NCBI RefSeq assembly: GCF_033118175.1
Contig: NC_083704.1
Coordinates: 53,532,501-53,596,500, forward strand
Source of the DNA: Dama dama
Taxonomy: Eukaryota > Chordata > Mammalia > Artiodactyla > Cervidae
DNA length: 64,000 nucleotides
Direction of reading: 5' to 3'
The notes below the pieces were generated by a model, which made no database searches, was not told the origin of the DNA, and saw nothing but the letters and a program-made list of their open reading frames with translations. Position 1 is the stretch's first letter. Every line of letters begins with the position of its first letter. This document shows positions 52,725-63,938 of this stretch, in pieces. The translations under genes were made by a program, and so were the position numbers.

Positions 52725-52972
52725 ACAGCTAGAAATTTTCTTCCTTTAATAAAAAAATCCCAGACATACTTTGAAGTCCTAGAGTAAATCGGCAACAGAA
52801 CAAAGTGAATCTCCCCCAAGGGGACGCTGTAGACCCAGCATCATCAGGAAAGCTCCAGGCTTCACACCTGACTTTGTCAGGAGCCTGCCTAAAAAATAAA
52901 TTACAAAAAGGCTGTTTGGGGTAGACACAAATGAAGTGTTTTCCCCCTCAGGAGCAGCAGGGATCGAGCCGA
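52725..52972 (-). other. MANF: MANF 3' UTR (probable)
   Basis: Sequence after the MANF stop. On the minus strand there are two ATTAAA hexamers, at 52745-52750 and 52710-52715, but no AATAAA close by. The first is the likely signal, so the end given here is approximate. Confidence 0.45.
52745..52750 (-). terminator. Probable MANF poly(A) signal ATTAAA
   Basis: TTTAAT on the + strand, about 225 nt after the MANF stop. A second ATTAAA follows at 52710-52715. This is the common variant hexamer; there is no independent support. Confidence 0.4.
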
Positions 52973-53157
52973 CTACAAATCAGTCCGTGAACTAGCTGCC
53001 TTGGGAGCATATTTAGGCATCAGTTCATTAATCTTCCGGATGTAGTCAGACTTCTCCGCACAGCCTTTGCACGTCTCCCCCCAGTCGTCCAGGATCTTCT
53101 TTAGCTCTTTAACTCGGAGCTTCTTCAGGTCCACTGTGCTCAGGTCAATCTGTTTGT
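52973..53157 (-). CDS. MANF: MANF exon 4 (coding part)
   Basis: Acceptor CTCCAG. Encodes (D)[19 protein letters not shown], the CKGC motif and the RTDL terminus; stop TAG at 52975-52973. Confidence 0.96.
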
Positions 53158-56100
53158 CTGGAGGAGAGAGCAGGGAGAATAACCAGCTGGGTGGGAGCAA
53201 CTGTGGACCCCAACAGTCCTTGCACAGCCAAACTGTCACTTAAAACAAGCAGACCTACTGACTGTAGGGGAGAGACACATGCAGGTGTCAGCAGGGACAC
53301 ATGGAGGCCATGTGGTCCCTACAGAAGGAACCTTCTAGGAGGAAGATGGCGCCCACGCCAAGTGCCTCTTACTAAACAGTCACGGTAGAGCTCACGGCAC
53401 TGGAGAATGACAGTTCTAGGGAGACAGAGCAGACAGACCCCTTGGCCTGTTTCCTAACACAGACCCTGGTCGGGCTCTTGAGTTAGGAGCTTACTCTCCA
53501 TGACCACCTGTGATCACAGAGAGATCTGTGCCAGAAGCACTAAACTAGGATCACTCTCAGAAGACCAGTTATCCTTGACACAACAGGGTAAAATGCAGGC
53601 CTTGGACACTCAATTCATGGTAAAACATGCTGGTGCTGTCTCAGTTTTATGGAAGAGAACAACTCTTCCTCAACCCGATTCTTTCTGAAGACCTGAACTG
53701 TTTTTCCCACTGGAAACTTCTTCGGCAAAAGAGATGCTGTGTGCCCATAACCTTAGGCTTTCCTGTTGGGACACAGCTGTTCTTTTCAAAATAGTAAAAG
53801 TCACTCAGCCTTCAGAGTGTGCAGTCAGGACAAGCCTGTTAAAGCCAAGTCAGACAACATCCCTTCTCTGCTCAAATCCCAACATTCTCATCTTCCCTCA
53901 GACTAAAACCCAAATCTTCACCAACATGCAAGGCCCTCTATGATTTGCCCACCCATCATGGCACTGGCTGCTTTTGCATCTGCCTGTAATGCTCTTCCCT
54001 TAGCTGTGCCAGTGGCTAATCCCACACTTCCTTTTCAAAGTCTGTTGAAATGTCACCTCCTGGGCTTCCCTGACAGCTCAGTTGGTAAAGAAGCCACCTG
54101 CAATGCAGGAGACCCCAGTCTGACTCCTGGGTTGGGCAGATCTGCTGGAGGAGGGATAGGCTACCCACTCCAGTATTCTTGGGCTTCCCTTGTGTGAGTT
54201 CAGCTGGTAAGGAATCCGCCTGCAATGCGGGAGACCTGGGTTTGATCCCTGGGTTGGGAAGAGCCCCTGGAGAAGGGAAAGGCTACCCACTCTAGTATTC
54301 TGACCTGGAGAATTCCATGGACTGTATAGTCCATGGGGTGGCAAAGCGTCAGACACGACAGAGCGACTTGCACTTTCACTGAGGCCTCTTCTGACCTCCA
54401 CCCACCAGGATGCAAGGTTGAGTCTGTGCCCCTGCCCATTTACCACCACCAACCTTGCTACGTAACTCACTCATGAAGTTTCTAGTTTATCACCTGCCTT
54501 CCCCGGCTAGAAAGTACACTTCATTAATGCCTGAGCAGAGAGAGGATTCAGTGTTGGTTAAATAATGCCACACTCACCATACTTCAGTTCACAGATCTGA
54601 CTGTCTTTCTTCTTGAGCTTCTCACAGATCTTCTCCACAGGGATGTGGTGGGACAGGGGCTTGGACACCTCGTTGATGATCTTGGTGGCTGCATCCTCTG
54701 TGGCCCCAATGTAGTAGCACTGTGGCAAGAAAGGACAATGGCCTTCAGGAGGTGCCCTTGAGAGCTATCTCCTCCAAGGCACACATCTTCTGTCTCTGCC
54801 AGGACCTCATTTTCCCACGCCCCATCTGTACTGGCAGTCAGATTCAGCATAAACCCCAGGCTCTTAGTACACACTTGGTCCCAGAGCTGACAGCCACCAG
54901 ATGAATTTAAAAGTCACCAAGGTTCAAACCTTTAAACAGAAAGACAAACCAGAGACTGCCAGGGAAGCTGAGGTTACCAAAACTATTGTTTCATTAGGGC
55001 TCTTGTCCTTAATTCAGCCCTAGCCTCCCCTGTGCCCATTCCGTCATCATCACCGGTCCTCACTCATGCCAAGCTTGTTCTGGCCTTTGGGCACTCACAT
55101 TGGCTGTTCCCTCTGCCTGTAATGTTCTTTCCCCCTCCATAATGATGACCCTGTCTCAGAAAAATTCTTGACTACTGTCTAAGTTAGTGCCTACCCTCTC
55201 TACCATACCCTCCTGGTCCATTTTCTGCACAACTTGCATCCCACTGCATCATTTGCTGTCACTACTCTCCCCTGATATTTCCGGTGTCCAGCACACAGTA
55301 GGTGCTTAATCAACACTAAGAGAATAACATCCCAATAGCCAAATACAGAAAGCACTTCAGACCCATATTAGTTCACTGACAGGAACAGCTGGCCTCCTCA
55401 ATAGACAAGTGGGCGGGGTCTTGTACTCCCAGGCCTGAGAAGTGGATACTTAAAACGCTGGCAAGGGCCAGCCTGGGGAGGCCCAAACAGCTACTTACCA
55501 ACCGATTCTCTTTGCCTCTAGCTTCACGGCAGAACTTTATAAGTTCTTTTTCAATAGAGGCTGGAGAGAATGTGACATCTCTGTCTTTGAGGTCCTGGTA
55601 AAATCTTCCCAGATAAGAAATACAAACTGGAAAAGATAAAGAAGGAAGATGCTCCAGTCATCACCAAATTGCAGGCCAATTCACCAGGCGGGAACTCCAG
55701 CAGCAATTTTAAATAGGAGACACGGAGAAAGGGGAGTTTTTCTGCCACCGGATTTTCTCGGGTGCCCACAGGTAGACAGAACCGTGCTCCGGGTTGCTGG
55801 GTCCCCGAGTACACCCAGGGGATTCAGGGAACGAGCATCACCTAATGACCCACAAATGGCCCCTATCTGCTCTTTCCATAAAGTTTAAACCGAGATTGAA
55901 CACGTGTCCTTGAGCTAGGCTCACTGTGACCTCATAAATGGACAAACTAGAGGCCGAAGAGAAAAAACCAATGCAAATGCTACTCATTCCCAAATGCAAC
56001 ACCGAACCCCAACATGAATCTTTGCAACCCTATCACACCAGGCGCGGTGCCCACGGGCGGCCCTCAAGACTCCCCAACCTGGGCCAGAACCGCTCCCACG

Positions 56101-56465
56101 AGCCTCTGCCCAGTGATGGTAAAGGACCAAAACTCCGGCGTTATCTCAGTTTCAGGCCAAACTGTCTGTACGATCTAGTCCTAACATTCTCGTCGGAACA
56201 ATGTTTTTTAGGCCCAGGAAATGTTTTCTAGACTCGGCGTTGGTCTCTCCTCTCTCAGACCCCTCTGGGGCCGGCCGCCCCCGCCCGCATTAGCCCCATC
56301 CTCTCAGCCTTTTGGTGGCTGGATTGGGTTCAGCGCCGCCGCCAGGCAGGCCACAGCGCTCAGACCCAACTCCACCTTACCTTCGCAGTCACCCGGCCGC
56401 AACGCCCGGCTGGCCGGCAGCACGCTCAGAGCCAGCGCCACGGCCAGCCCGTGCGTGGCCCACAT
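52973..56465 (-). CDS. MANF: MANF (ARMET), ER-stress neurotrophic factor, 4 coding exons
   Basis: Joined complement exons: 56381-56465, 55499-55626, 54578-54719, 52973-53157. They total 540 nt, 179 aa plus TAG. Known role: soluble ER protein, secreted on stress, that binds BiP and protects neurons and other secretory cells. Features: a 21-residue signal peptide ([21 protein letters not shown]), a saposin-like N-terminal domain, a SAP-like C-terminal domain, eight cysteines including a CKGC (CXXC) motif, and the KDEL-like terminus RTDL. Splice sites are GT-AG (donors GTAAGG, GTAAGT, GTGAGT). Human annotation has begun at an ATG three codons earlier; here that position reads TTT, so the start is the ATG at 56465. 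Confidence 0.97.
54062..54180 (+). mobile_element. Bov-tA SINE unit 1 of a tandem pair
   Basis: GGGCTTCCCTGACAGCTCAG to CCACTCCAGTATTCTT, then immediately joined to a second unit. Confidence 0.85.
54181..54382 (+). mobile_element. Bov-tA SINE unit 2 of a tandem pair
   Basis: Starts again with GGGCTTCCCTTGTGTGAGTT and runs to the 3' end CAGACACGACAGAGCGACTT. Confidence 0.88.
54578..54719 (-). CDS. MANF: MANF exon 3
   Basis: Acceptor CCACAG, donor GTGAGT. Encodes [20 protein letters not shown] through DSQICELKY plus one base. Confidence 0.96.
54990..55320. mobile_element. L2 LINE fragment
   Basis: GGCTGTTCCCTCTGCCTGTA and CACACAGTAGGTGCTTAATC are L2 3' signatures. In MANF intron 2. Confidence 0.6.
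55499..55626 (-). CDS. MANF: MANF exon 2
   Basis: Acceptor TTCCAG, donor GTAAGT. Encodes (V)[19 protein letters not shown] through GKENRL, most of the saposin-like domain. Confidence 0.96.
56381..56465 (-). CDS. MANF: MANF exon 1 (coding part)
   Basis: Encodes the signal peptide and LRPGDCE plus one base. Donor GTAAGG on the minus strand. Confidence 0.96.
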
Positions 56466-56780
56466 CCTCCAAAACCCTCCGCCACCGCCGCCTTCGCCGG
56501 ACTGAACCGCGCCCGCCGTGCGAAGCAGCCCCCAGGTCCCGGCCGCGCGCCGTGGCTCCCTATTGGCTGGCGCCCTCCCACGCTCTCCCACACACCGTTT
56601 CCCCATTGGTCCACGCGCCTCGGAGCCCACAAGAGCGGCTCCACGCTACCCTTCCTTATTGGCTGGTGGCATCGCCCGCCCTCCGCCCTAGACAGTTGTC
56701 GACCGCTGATTGAACCGGGGCTGCTCGCAGGAAGCGGCAGCAGAGGCGGCGGAAGCGGCTCAGTCACCATCTTTGGTAGG
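56466..56780 (-). promoter_or_regulatory. MANF CpG promoter with three CCAAT boxes
   Basis: CG-rich sequence upstream of the MANF ATG. CCAAT on the MANF strand occurs three times (ATTGG on the + strand at 56562, 56605 and 56658). No TATA box is evident. Multiple CCAAT boxes with an ERSE-II fit an NF-Y/ATF6-controlled ER-stress gene. Confidence 0.75.
56605..56615. promoter_or_regulatory. ERSE-II element (ATTGGTCCACG)
   Basis: Exact match to the ER stress response element II, ATTGG-N-CCACG, about 140 bp upstream of the MANF start codon. MANF/ARMET induction through ERSE-II is established, and the element is intact here. Confidence 0.85.
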
Positions 56781-57540
56781 GGCAGAGGCTGTGGCCGAGG
56801 CGGATCGCCGCAGACTGGAGTGGGATTCGGCCGCTGCCCCGCGCCTGCTCAGTTGCTCTGTGTACTGTCTGTTTTGCGCCCCAAGTCCTCCCGAAGAAGC
56901 CCACGGACTTCTCCGCTCTGGTCCCGACTCGTGGTGCAGGTCAGGGGCTCTGTGGTCAGCCGCAACCCAACAGGCAGGCAAGGCTCTGAAGAGATTTCTT
57001 TCCTTTTGCTTAAGGAACCACGTGGGCTGGGGAACCAGCCTTTGGGGAACCGCTGAGGAGAGCCCGGATTGCTCCGACAGGTCGACAGGAGGACCCGGTC
57101 GGGGTGGACAGATGTCGGGTAGGAGGGGTTGCCCGTAGGAGGGACTCCCCTCCAGGCTGTCTTCCCAGAGCTCAGAGGGGAACCCGGGCCGGGACTGGTT
57201 GCCTGGCTTTGAGATCGTAAGCATCCCGCCTTACTTGGGAGATTGGCGGCTTCGGAGGTTTGGCCCCCCCGCCAGGAAGACCCCTTCTTCCCCCTTTTAC
57301 TCACAAGCCCCGGGAGCCTGGCCGAGGCGGCTGGTCCTCGCTCTCTTGCTTTCCAGCTGAGCGCTCTGGGCCCTCGGCTGCCCTCCTTCCCGGTGCAAGT
57401 CTTGGCTCCCTGTGCTTGAAGGCCGGACGTGGGAAAGGTTGGCTCTGTGCTCAGGACGGAGAAGAGATTTCTATGGGGCTGAAAGGGCTTGGAGCCCAGC
57501 GGCAAGGGTTGGAGGGGGCACTTTGCGCTGCTCCCTCCCA
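56781..57540. other. GC-rich interval between MANF promoter and DOCK3 3' end
   Basis: CpG-rich sequence with several long but overlapping ORFs on both strands, as expected from base composition. A CAG|GTCAGG donor-like site lies at 56940 on the + strand. I recognise no protein. Confidence 0.4.
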
Positions 57541-57559
57541 GTCAGTGAAGTCAGTGGGT

Positions 57560-59999
57560 CAGTATCAGGAATTCATCTTTAATTCACATAACAGCAGTCA
57601 AGGGAGGGGGGAAAGGGGGGAAGGCAAGTGGCAGATATTTACATCTAAAATTTCACATTACTTGCTGGATTGAGAACATGCTACCACAATATATACAGTA
57701 AAATACTTTTTTGGGACACTAGTACAAATTTTTTTTTTTCTTTTAACTTTGCTTTCTGATACAGGTAAGACCATTAAGTCACTTCTTATTTTAAACATAA
57801 ATACACAAAAGAAATGGTTAGAAGTTTTCTTATTTTAAATAAGCACAGAATGCCAGAGGTTAAAAACACATTTATAGGGCTGAATACCAATTGGACAGCA
57901 CACTCTATACATTTTTTGCTCAAATTCCTGTACAAATACACAGCATTCAAATAGGTATTTACAAATAAGCTTGAAAGAATGAAAATCAGTATTTCACAAT
58001 CTTTTCAGAGAATTCTCATCGCTGGCCTCCCACTTCCCTTCAGACTGGCTGATTCTCCAAGGAAGGGGATTTGGAATATGTCCTTTTCATTGAATTTGGG
58101 AAAAATGGAGAGGGAAAACAAACCTGGCTCACCCTGTAGAAGGCAAGACCAAAGGAACCCACACTCTCCTCTCTACCCTCCCATGCCCCCAGGTGGAGAA
58201 GGAAGGTGTTCTTACATGAGGACTGCCTTGTCCAGGGACTGAGGTTCAGGAGTGCCCCAAAACCAAAAATGTGAACTATCTAAGAAATCCAAAGCTAGTC
58301 CCCGACTGTTACACTTGAGAACACCAGATGGTTCAGGCCTGCCTGGACTGACCCACTCTGCTTGGAGTCACCCTTCAAGTATCAGGACCCACACTGGTGA
58401 TAAAATACTCCCAGCCTCCCTGAAGGTAACGTGGCCCCCCATCTTAGCTCATAAATTACTTGCTGGCATTCCTGTTAAACAAGTTGGCATTTGTTTACAA
58501 GTGAAAGACACCCTAACCAGGGAAGTCAGATGGGCCAGTGGAAGAGGAACTAAGGGAGAACGTACCTGCTCAACAAGGAGAAGGCAGCCTTGTGACAGTC
58601 AAGTTGTGAACTCAAGCAAATAAATGTTTTGTAAAGTTTTTAAAAGTAACTTAGAAGCACCCTGGTAAAATACTATTGCCACCCCACCCTATTCCCCCAA
58701 CTAATAAACCAAGAGGAAAATCAGTGCCCTGACCTGAAAGTTTCCTATAAAGACATCACTGCCTTCTGCCCAACAGACTGCGGAGGCTGGAGAAACTGCC
58801 CTCTTGCTCACCCTGAACCCTGAGTGGTGGTCCCATGGGCCTGGAGCTGGGATCGTGCACTTGGCTCCTGGAAGGGGATAATTCAACCTGCGTGGCTTTC
58901 TGCTTCTAGGAGGAGTCCCCCTCCCTGCCAACTGTCCTTTTTACCCAGGAACTTGCTGAACCTGATTGTAAGTCCTCAGGCCTTCGGAGCCTGGCTGGGC
59001 AGCCACCCTGCTGCTCAGAGGTAGTGCTGAAAATCCCTGATTCAGGAGCTGGAGGACAGGCATGCTGGCCACTTCTGAAAGCTCAGAGGATTTCCGGCCC
59101 TGCCACACCCCAGCCTCACTCCTCTATCAGCTTGTCTCTCAACACACGGCTGCCTGGGCCCGGGGAGGAAGGTGGTGAGGGCAGTCCCTCTGGCTCCAAC
59201 CCCCACTCAAGCTCCAGAGGCTAGGAGACCACTGCAGATCCATGCACCACGGGCCTCCAGCAGGGCATGGGGTATGTTAAGAGTGGAGGGGAGCGAAGAG
59301 TCAGAAATAAAAACGATGGACGGGAAATCCAAAGTAGAGGAGGCAGGGCTGGCCCACGGAAGCCTGGCAGTGCACCCTGGGCGTGCAGTTAGGCTGTCCC
59401 ATGCCTGTGCTGGCAGGTTGGCCTCGCCAGCCCCTCAGGGGCACACTCCTGGATGGAAGAGCAGGCAGGTGGGCAGGCATTTGTGCAAAATGGCTTGTAG
59501 CCCCCTTGTCCACCTGTGACATAGTCCACATGGTCCCTGCAATCCCTGAATACAACCATTAGCTCTTCTGTCTACGCAGCAAAGGAAGAGGTCCCTAGTG
59601 CAATTTCCATTCTGTGCATTGCTGCCCTGGGGGGAGGGCCTGGGCTCCTGCCCCAGGGGCCCCGCGAAGCGGTTCTGTGGTGCAGCACCTCCATCTAGCT
59701 CCATGTGGTCTGAAACTGCAGGAGGAAGACAGCATCTACTGCACAAAGGAAAGAGGAAAACCCATAGAAATGGAAATGTAGAAAATGAAATAAAAAGAGA
59801 AGCCACAACCCTTCATGCTGCTGTGGCCTCTGCACATGGCAACACACGAGTTCACGGCAGTAGAAGAACGTAGACTCGGGGCGGTTCTCTCCTGAGTGCC
59901 AGGCCTCTCAGACTCTCTGCGGGGGGACTTGCTTTTCTGACCCGGGGTGGTTGGGCAAGCCGCTCACTGACGGTGGTGTCCCAGCTGCCTCCCTGCCCC
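57560..59999 (-). other. DOCK3: DOCK3 3' UTR
   Basis: Untranslated tail from the DOCK3 stop down to an ATTAAA (minus strand) at 57578-57583. The distal 0.4 kb is AT-rich, unlike the surrounding GC-rich sequence, which is typical of a conserved 3' UTR end. The length of ~2.4 kb is plausible for DOCK3. The end point is inferred. Confidence 0.6.
57578..57583 (-). terminator. Probable DOCK3 poly(A) signal ATTAAA
   Basis: TTTAAT on the + strand at the edge of the AT-rich 3' UTR segment; beyond it the sequence turns GC-rich and promoter-like. Confidence 0.45.
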
Positions 60000-60509
60000 T
60001 CACTGTTCCCCTCGGCTGTGCTCCCAGGCCATGCGTGCCTGCTCTTCCTTAGTGCTCCCGGGAGGCAGCGAGGCCTTGCGATGCAGGCCCCGAGGCCTCT
60101 CGGCCTCCTCTCGCAGCAGCACACCCTCGTCGTGCTCCAGGGCTGGCAGGCGGGGGTGGTAGGGCTTGGGTGGCAGCGCAGGCGGGTCCATGGGGTCCTG
60201 AGGGATGACACATCCCGGGGCCGAGTGGCTTCGGCACGGCTGGGCCTTGATGGAGTCCAGGACGGCGGACTCGGAGAGGCTGTAGTGGACGGGGAGGTAG
60301 GGTGGCTCAAGGTCTTCGTCAGCGTTCCAGGCCTGGCTTGGCATGGAGTCCATGGTGTCGGTTCGAGGAGGGGCCTCCGAGGAGTGCCCAAAGTTACTCT
60401 CGCTCAGGGAAGACACGCCGCTGCTGGCACTGCCAGACAGCGTAGAGTTGCTGCCATCCAGGCCCGACTGGGGGCTGGTTGGGGAGGCTGGGATGGGGTG
60501 CAGGGGCGA
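60000..60509 (-). CDS. DOCK3: DOCK3 terminal coding exon
   Basis: Acceptor CTTTCAG; 169 codons plus TGA. Encodes the Ser-rich segment and the proline motif PPALPPKPYHPRLPALEHDE near the C-terminus. Confidence 0.92.
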   Translation of the reverse strand, partial: SPLHPIPASPTSPQSGLDGSNSTLSGSASSGVSSLSESNFGHSSEAPPRTDTMDSMPSQAWNADEDLEPPYLPVHYSLSESAVLDSIKAQPCRSHSAPGCVIPQDPMDPPALPPKPYHPRLPALEHDEGVLLREEAERPRGLHRKASLPPGSTKEEQARMAWEHSRGEQ

Positions 60510-62000
60510 CTGAAAGAGAAGGGGGCAGCGTGAGAATCCCTCTTTCCAGACAGGCTGACATACCTGCCACGAGATGAGAAGACCAGGAGTCTCCTATGTT
60601 AATAAACTTTAATACTCATCAACAGCATGTTTCTCGTTTAGCCATCAGCAAGCCCCTGCCTTCTCCCTGGCCCCAGCAAGCCTATGGTGACCCAGGATCA
60701 CCTGCATTTCTGTGGCCCCAAAATGGCCCTGCCTTTGTGCCCCATGAAGCCAGGTCCCAGGCTTCTGGCTGTGGCTGTAGGGTCACAGACAGAAGGGCTG
60801 GGTCAGCAGGCCCGTCGGGGACGGCAGAAAGAACCCTAGTGGGCCATGGACCAGATGAGTGCCTTCTGCTGCTAGAATCTGTGACAGACTTTTCCAATTT
60901 GCCGAAAAATTAATGAGCTTCGCATAAAGGTTTGGTATCTGATGCTTCTTGTTTTGAGTGGACTCCAGTTTAAAGTGCTCTACGACTTCCCACAGTTAAC
61001 ATTTCCTCACATTGTGAACTGTGGTGTGTTGATACCTACACCCTGGCTTCTCACCGCTCTTTGCGAACACACTGGGTGCCGTGTGTTGCTGTCTGTAGGA
61101 CCCTCTGACCTCCCCACCCCCATCACGTCTGTTACAGGACATGTGCGTCACCTGTACCCCAAGTATGTCTCTTGACACCCCCAGCTTCTGTCAGGCTGGG
61201 CTGTCAGGAGGAACAGGGCAGGCAGACCTCAGGGGTCTCTCCCCTCACAGCCTGGGGGCTGTCGCCTCAGAACATTACCTTGCGCAAGGTCCGGGCGGGG
61301 AGTGCTGGGGGGGTGTCACCCAAGGGGTGGTGGAAGGCGTCGAAGTGTAGGGAGTAATGACCTGCAGAGGACACAGAAGCGGAGCCTCAGCTGGGCCCTT
61401 CTCGGGCTGCATCACAGCAGAGCTGTGGCGGCCAACTGCACGGACAGGAGTCTCCCGCGACCCCTTGGCACTGGTGGCCACGGGAAAACCTCTCTTCACT
61501 GACGTTCTCCAAAACACAGGCTGCTGGAGTAAAGACACCCATGCCACACAGGAGATGGAGAAGTCCGAGCGCATCAGAGCCCACAGAACGACAGACCACA
61601 GACAGCAGCGGCCCTCTGCCTGCTGTGGGCGATGACAGCCTAGGGAGTCTTGCGCTGGGCACAGTCACTTCCGACGTCTTCAGCCTCCGCGCTCAGAAAG
61701 GCCTTACTGAGTGTACCTGCTGCACCTGGAGACCTCACTGACCCCAAGGCTGCGGTGGGGGGGTTCTTTCCTCAGTGGAGTCGGCTGGTCTTCTCAGCCC
61801 GGAGGGCTCCTGCCCTCACCCCTGAGCAGGATCTGAGACTGGGGACTACCTGGGGGACCCGCTGGAGGTCTTCTTACCATGCAGCAGGCTTCGGGGAGGC
61901 ACTGGGGGGGCCAGGATGCACCCCGTGTGGGCAGACAGGAAGGGCTGGGCCTCTCGGGCTCCGCTATCCAGGCTCCAGCTGCTGGGGGCTGCTGGCACCG
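60000..62000 (-). CDS. DOCK3: DOCK3, neuronal Rac guanine-nucleotide exchange factor; last three coding exons
   Basis: Joined complement exons: 61878-62000, 61279-61361, 60000-60509, with consistent phase. They encode the C-terminal tail only: APSSWSLDSGAREAQ-type sequence, HYSLHFDAFHHPLGDTPPAL, then SPLHPIPASPTSPQSGLDGS and onward to the C-terminus SRGEQ and TGA at 60002-60000. DOCK3 activates Rac1 downstream of neuronal receptors. Its DHR1 and DHR2 domains are encoded upstream, outside this window. The tail is Ser/Pro-rich with an SH3-ligand-like run (PPALPPKPYHPRLP). Identity rests on recognition of the tail and on its position next to MANF. The preceding exon was not found between 62001 and 64000 and is probably further upstream. 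Confidence 0.9.
61279..61361 (-). CDS. DOCK3: DOCK3 penultimate coding exon
   Basis: Acceptor CTGCAG, donor GTAATG. Two bases complete a Gly codon, then HYSLHFDAFHHPLGDTPPAL through RTLRK. Confidence 0.88.
61878..62000 (-). CDS. DOCK3: DOCK3 antepenultimate coding exon
   Basis: Acceptor CCTTCAG, donor GTAAGA. Encodes VPAAPSSWSLDSGAREAQPF through RSLLH plus one base. The phase fits the next exon. Confidence 0.82.
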
Positions 62001-63938
62001 CTGAAGGGCGAAAACAGATGGCATGAAGGGAGGTTACTTCTCGAGCCAGCCTCTGAGGGGGGAAGTCCTCTACTACCGCCTGGGACTTCTCCAGGTATGA
62101 ACTTGGTACAGCACGCGGGCATGGCATGCCAGCTCCTGAGACAGAAAACACTGGCCAAGCAAGACATGGTGGTGGCCCATGGGGAGAGTGGCGGGGGCAG
62201 ACGCCACTGAAGAGGATGGCTACTGAGTCAGCTGCTGTCTGAAAAGTACTTGGCAGGAGGCAAGCCAAGAGGAAGGAAGAGCAAGGAGGCAGCCTCCCGG
62301 CCTTGCCAGGAGGAGAAAAGAGAACAGAAGAGGTGAGGAGCGTGGAACAGGCTGGTAAGACTGACAGAAGAGAGGGAGAGGGAGAGTGCAGGTGAGTGAG
62401 CACGTGCGAGAACAGGTGTGCCCGTGCACCCCTGCCGCTTCTGACCAAAGTCAAGAGTCAGGGCCCTCCTAGGGCCTGGCCCCATGGGGAAGCAGGGAGC
62501 AGGATGGGTGGGCAGCAGAAGATTCCTGTGTCCACAGCTGGTGCACGGCCTGGGCCCTTAAAGAGCCTGTGGTAAACTACAAGCTCTGCCCACCTCTGCT
62601 GCTTCTGAGCCCACTGGCTGGGCCTGGGATGCTCGGGAGTTTTCTAAGCAGGACTGGTGTTCATATGGTGCCTGCTGCGGCAAAGAATATGAAGCCAGGG
62701 GTCAGGCTGGGTCCAGCAGGGACCTCTGCTTCCAGAGGAGGGAGGGCGGTGGAGCCCCTGGGTGCTTTGAAGCATACAGAGGCCCAGGTACTGGCCCCCA
62801 CATGTCATGGATGCCATGGATAGAGTGGGCCCTGGACGAAGAGTAACACAGGGTGTCCATCTGTGGACGGGAAGGAGTCCAGGGCTGGAACAGTGGCCCT
62901 TCAGCGACAGCTGTGAAGGACTGTAGGAGGGGAGGGGAAAGGAGGAATGGCCGGACCGCGGGGTCTGAGGAGCAGCAGCAGATATGTGAATGCCACTGGT
63001 CAACTGCTAGAGAACCACTGCCACTGATGAGAACTATGCCCTTTTTCTGACGGAGCTCGTAGTATCGAGAGACAAGCGGCTGACCCACTGGCTTTGTTTG
63101 AGGCAGTCACAGCTAAAGGGGGCGTTGAGGAGGCTGGGGACTGGGCTTTTCCCACTCCAGGTCCTGAGTGGGGAATGCAAAGCCATTGCCTAAAGGGCAC
63201 CTGAGAGGCTCTGGGAAGGAAGGAGCCTGGCCTTTCAGGAGGATGTGGCCAGGAGGGGCTGGGCCCCACATGGTCGAAGGATGAGGTGCTGGGAGATGTC
63301 CACCCTGGTCCTCCTCGCTGGTGAAGAACGTCAGACTAGAACTCAGCTGCCTCACAGCCTCCTGTCTCAGGAACGTGGCTCAGTCTCACAGACTGGCTGA
63401 CAGCGGCGGGGGCGGAAGGGAGGAGAGGCAATGACTGGGTGGACAGGCATTCTGTCTGGTGAGTGCCAGATGGATTCCACCAGAAAGCCTTCCCCAGACA
63501 GCCTGAGCCACTCTGAGACCAGGACAGGCCTACTCTCATACAGGCTCTCCCCAAGATGCGGCAGGAGCTTCCTGGTCCTCAGGAGTGAGGCGCTCTCTCC
63601 TGCAAAGGAAAAGTTCCATCTCCACGAAAAGCCATCACACCTCGAGGAGTAAGAAGCTTGGAGGCACGTCTGGGTAGCTTCCCCAAAGGGTCTCTGACAG
63701 CCTGAGTGCTCCTGTGCACATCCTGGCCCTAGAAGAAGAGTGGGACTGCACAAATTCACCCACAAGCGCCCAAAGGAAACAGCAGGCAGGAACGCTAGAG
63801 GGGAAGAAAGCTGGTAAGGCTGCAGTGGTTTACAAAAGGCACCCACCAGAGTCACTCCATGTCAACCAGAAATCATCCAGCTTACCCTCGGCCTCCTGTT
63901 GACCAGTGAGGCCAGTGAACCTCTGCCATACAGCACCA
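62001..63938 (-). other. DOCK3 intron (upstream part)
   Basis: GC-rich intronic sequence with no exon or repeat that I recognise. Open frames exist on both strands (for example the minus strand of 62702-63088) but lack convincing flanking splice sites. Confidence 0.5.

Larger units (their letters stand above)
53855..54570. mobile_element. L2 LINE fragment split by SINEs
   Basis: CAACATGCAAGGCCCTCTAT, TGCCTGTAATGCTCTTCCCT and AATGTCACCTCC are typical L2 3' text. The L2 resumes after the SINE pair with GAGGCCTCTTCTGACCTCCA. In MANF intron 3. Confidence 0.65.

Noticed and set aside
56312..57505. ORFs of 133-218 codons upstream of MANF on both strands
   Set aside because: CpG-island composition explains them; no domain and heavy overlap in several frames.
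62702..63088. 128-codon minus-strand ORF that might be another DOCK3 exon
   Set aside because: I do not recognise the protein as DOCK3 and see no convincing splice sites in the needed phase; likely GC-driven.
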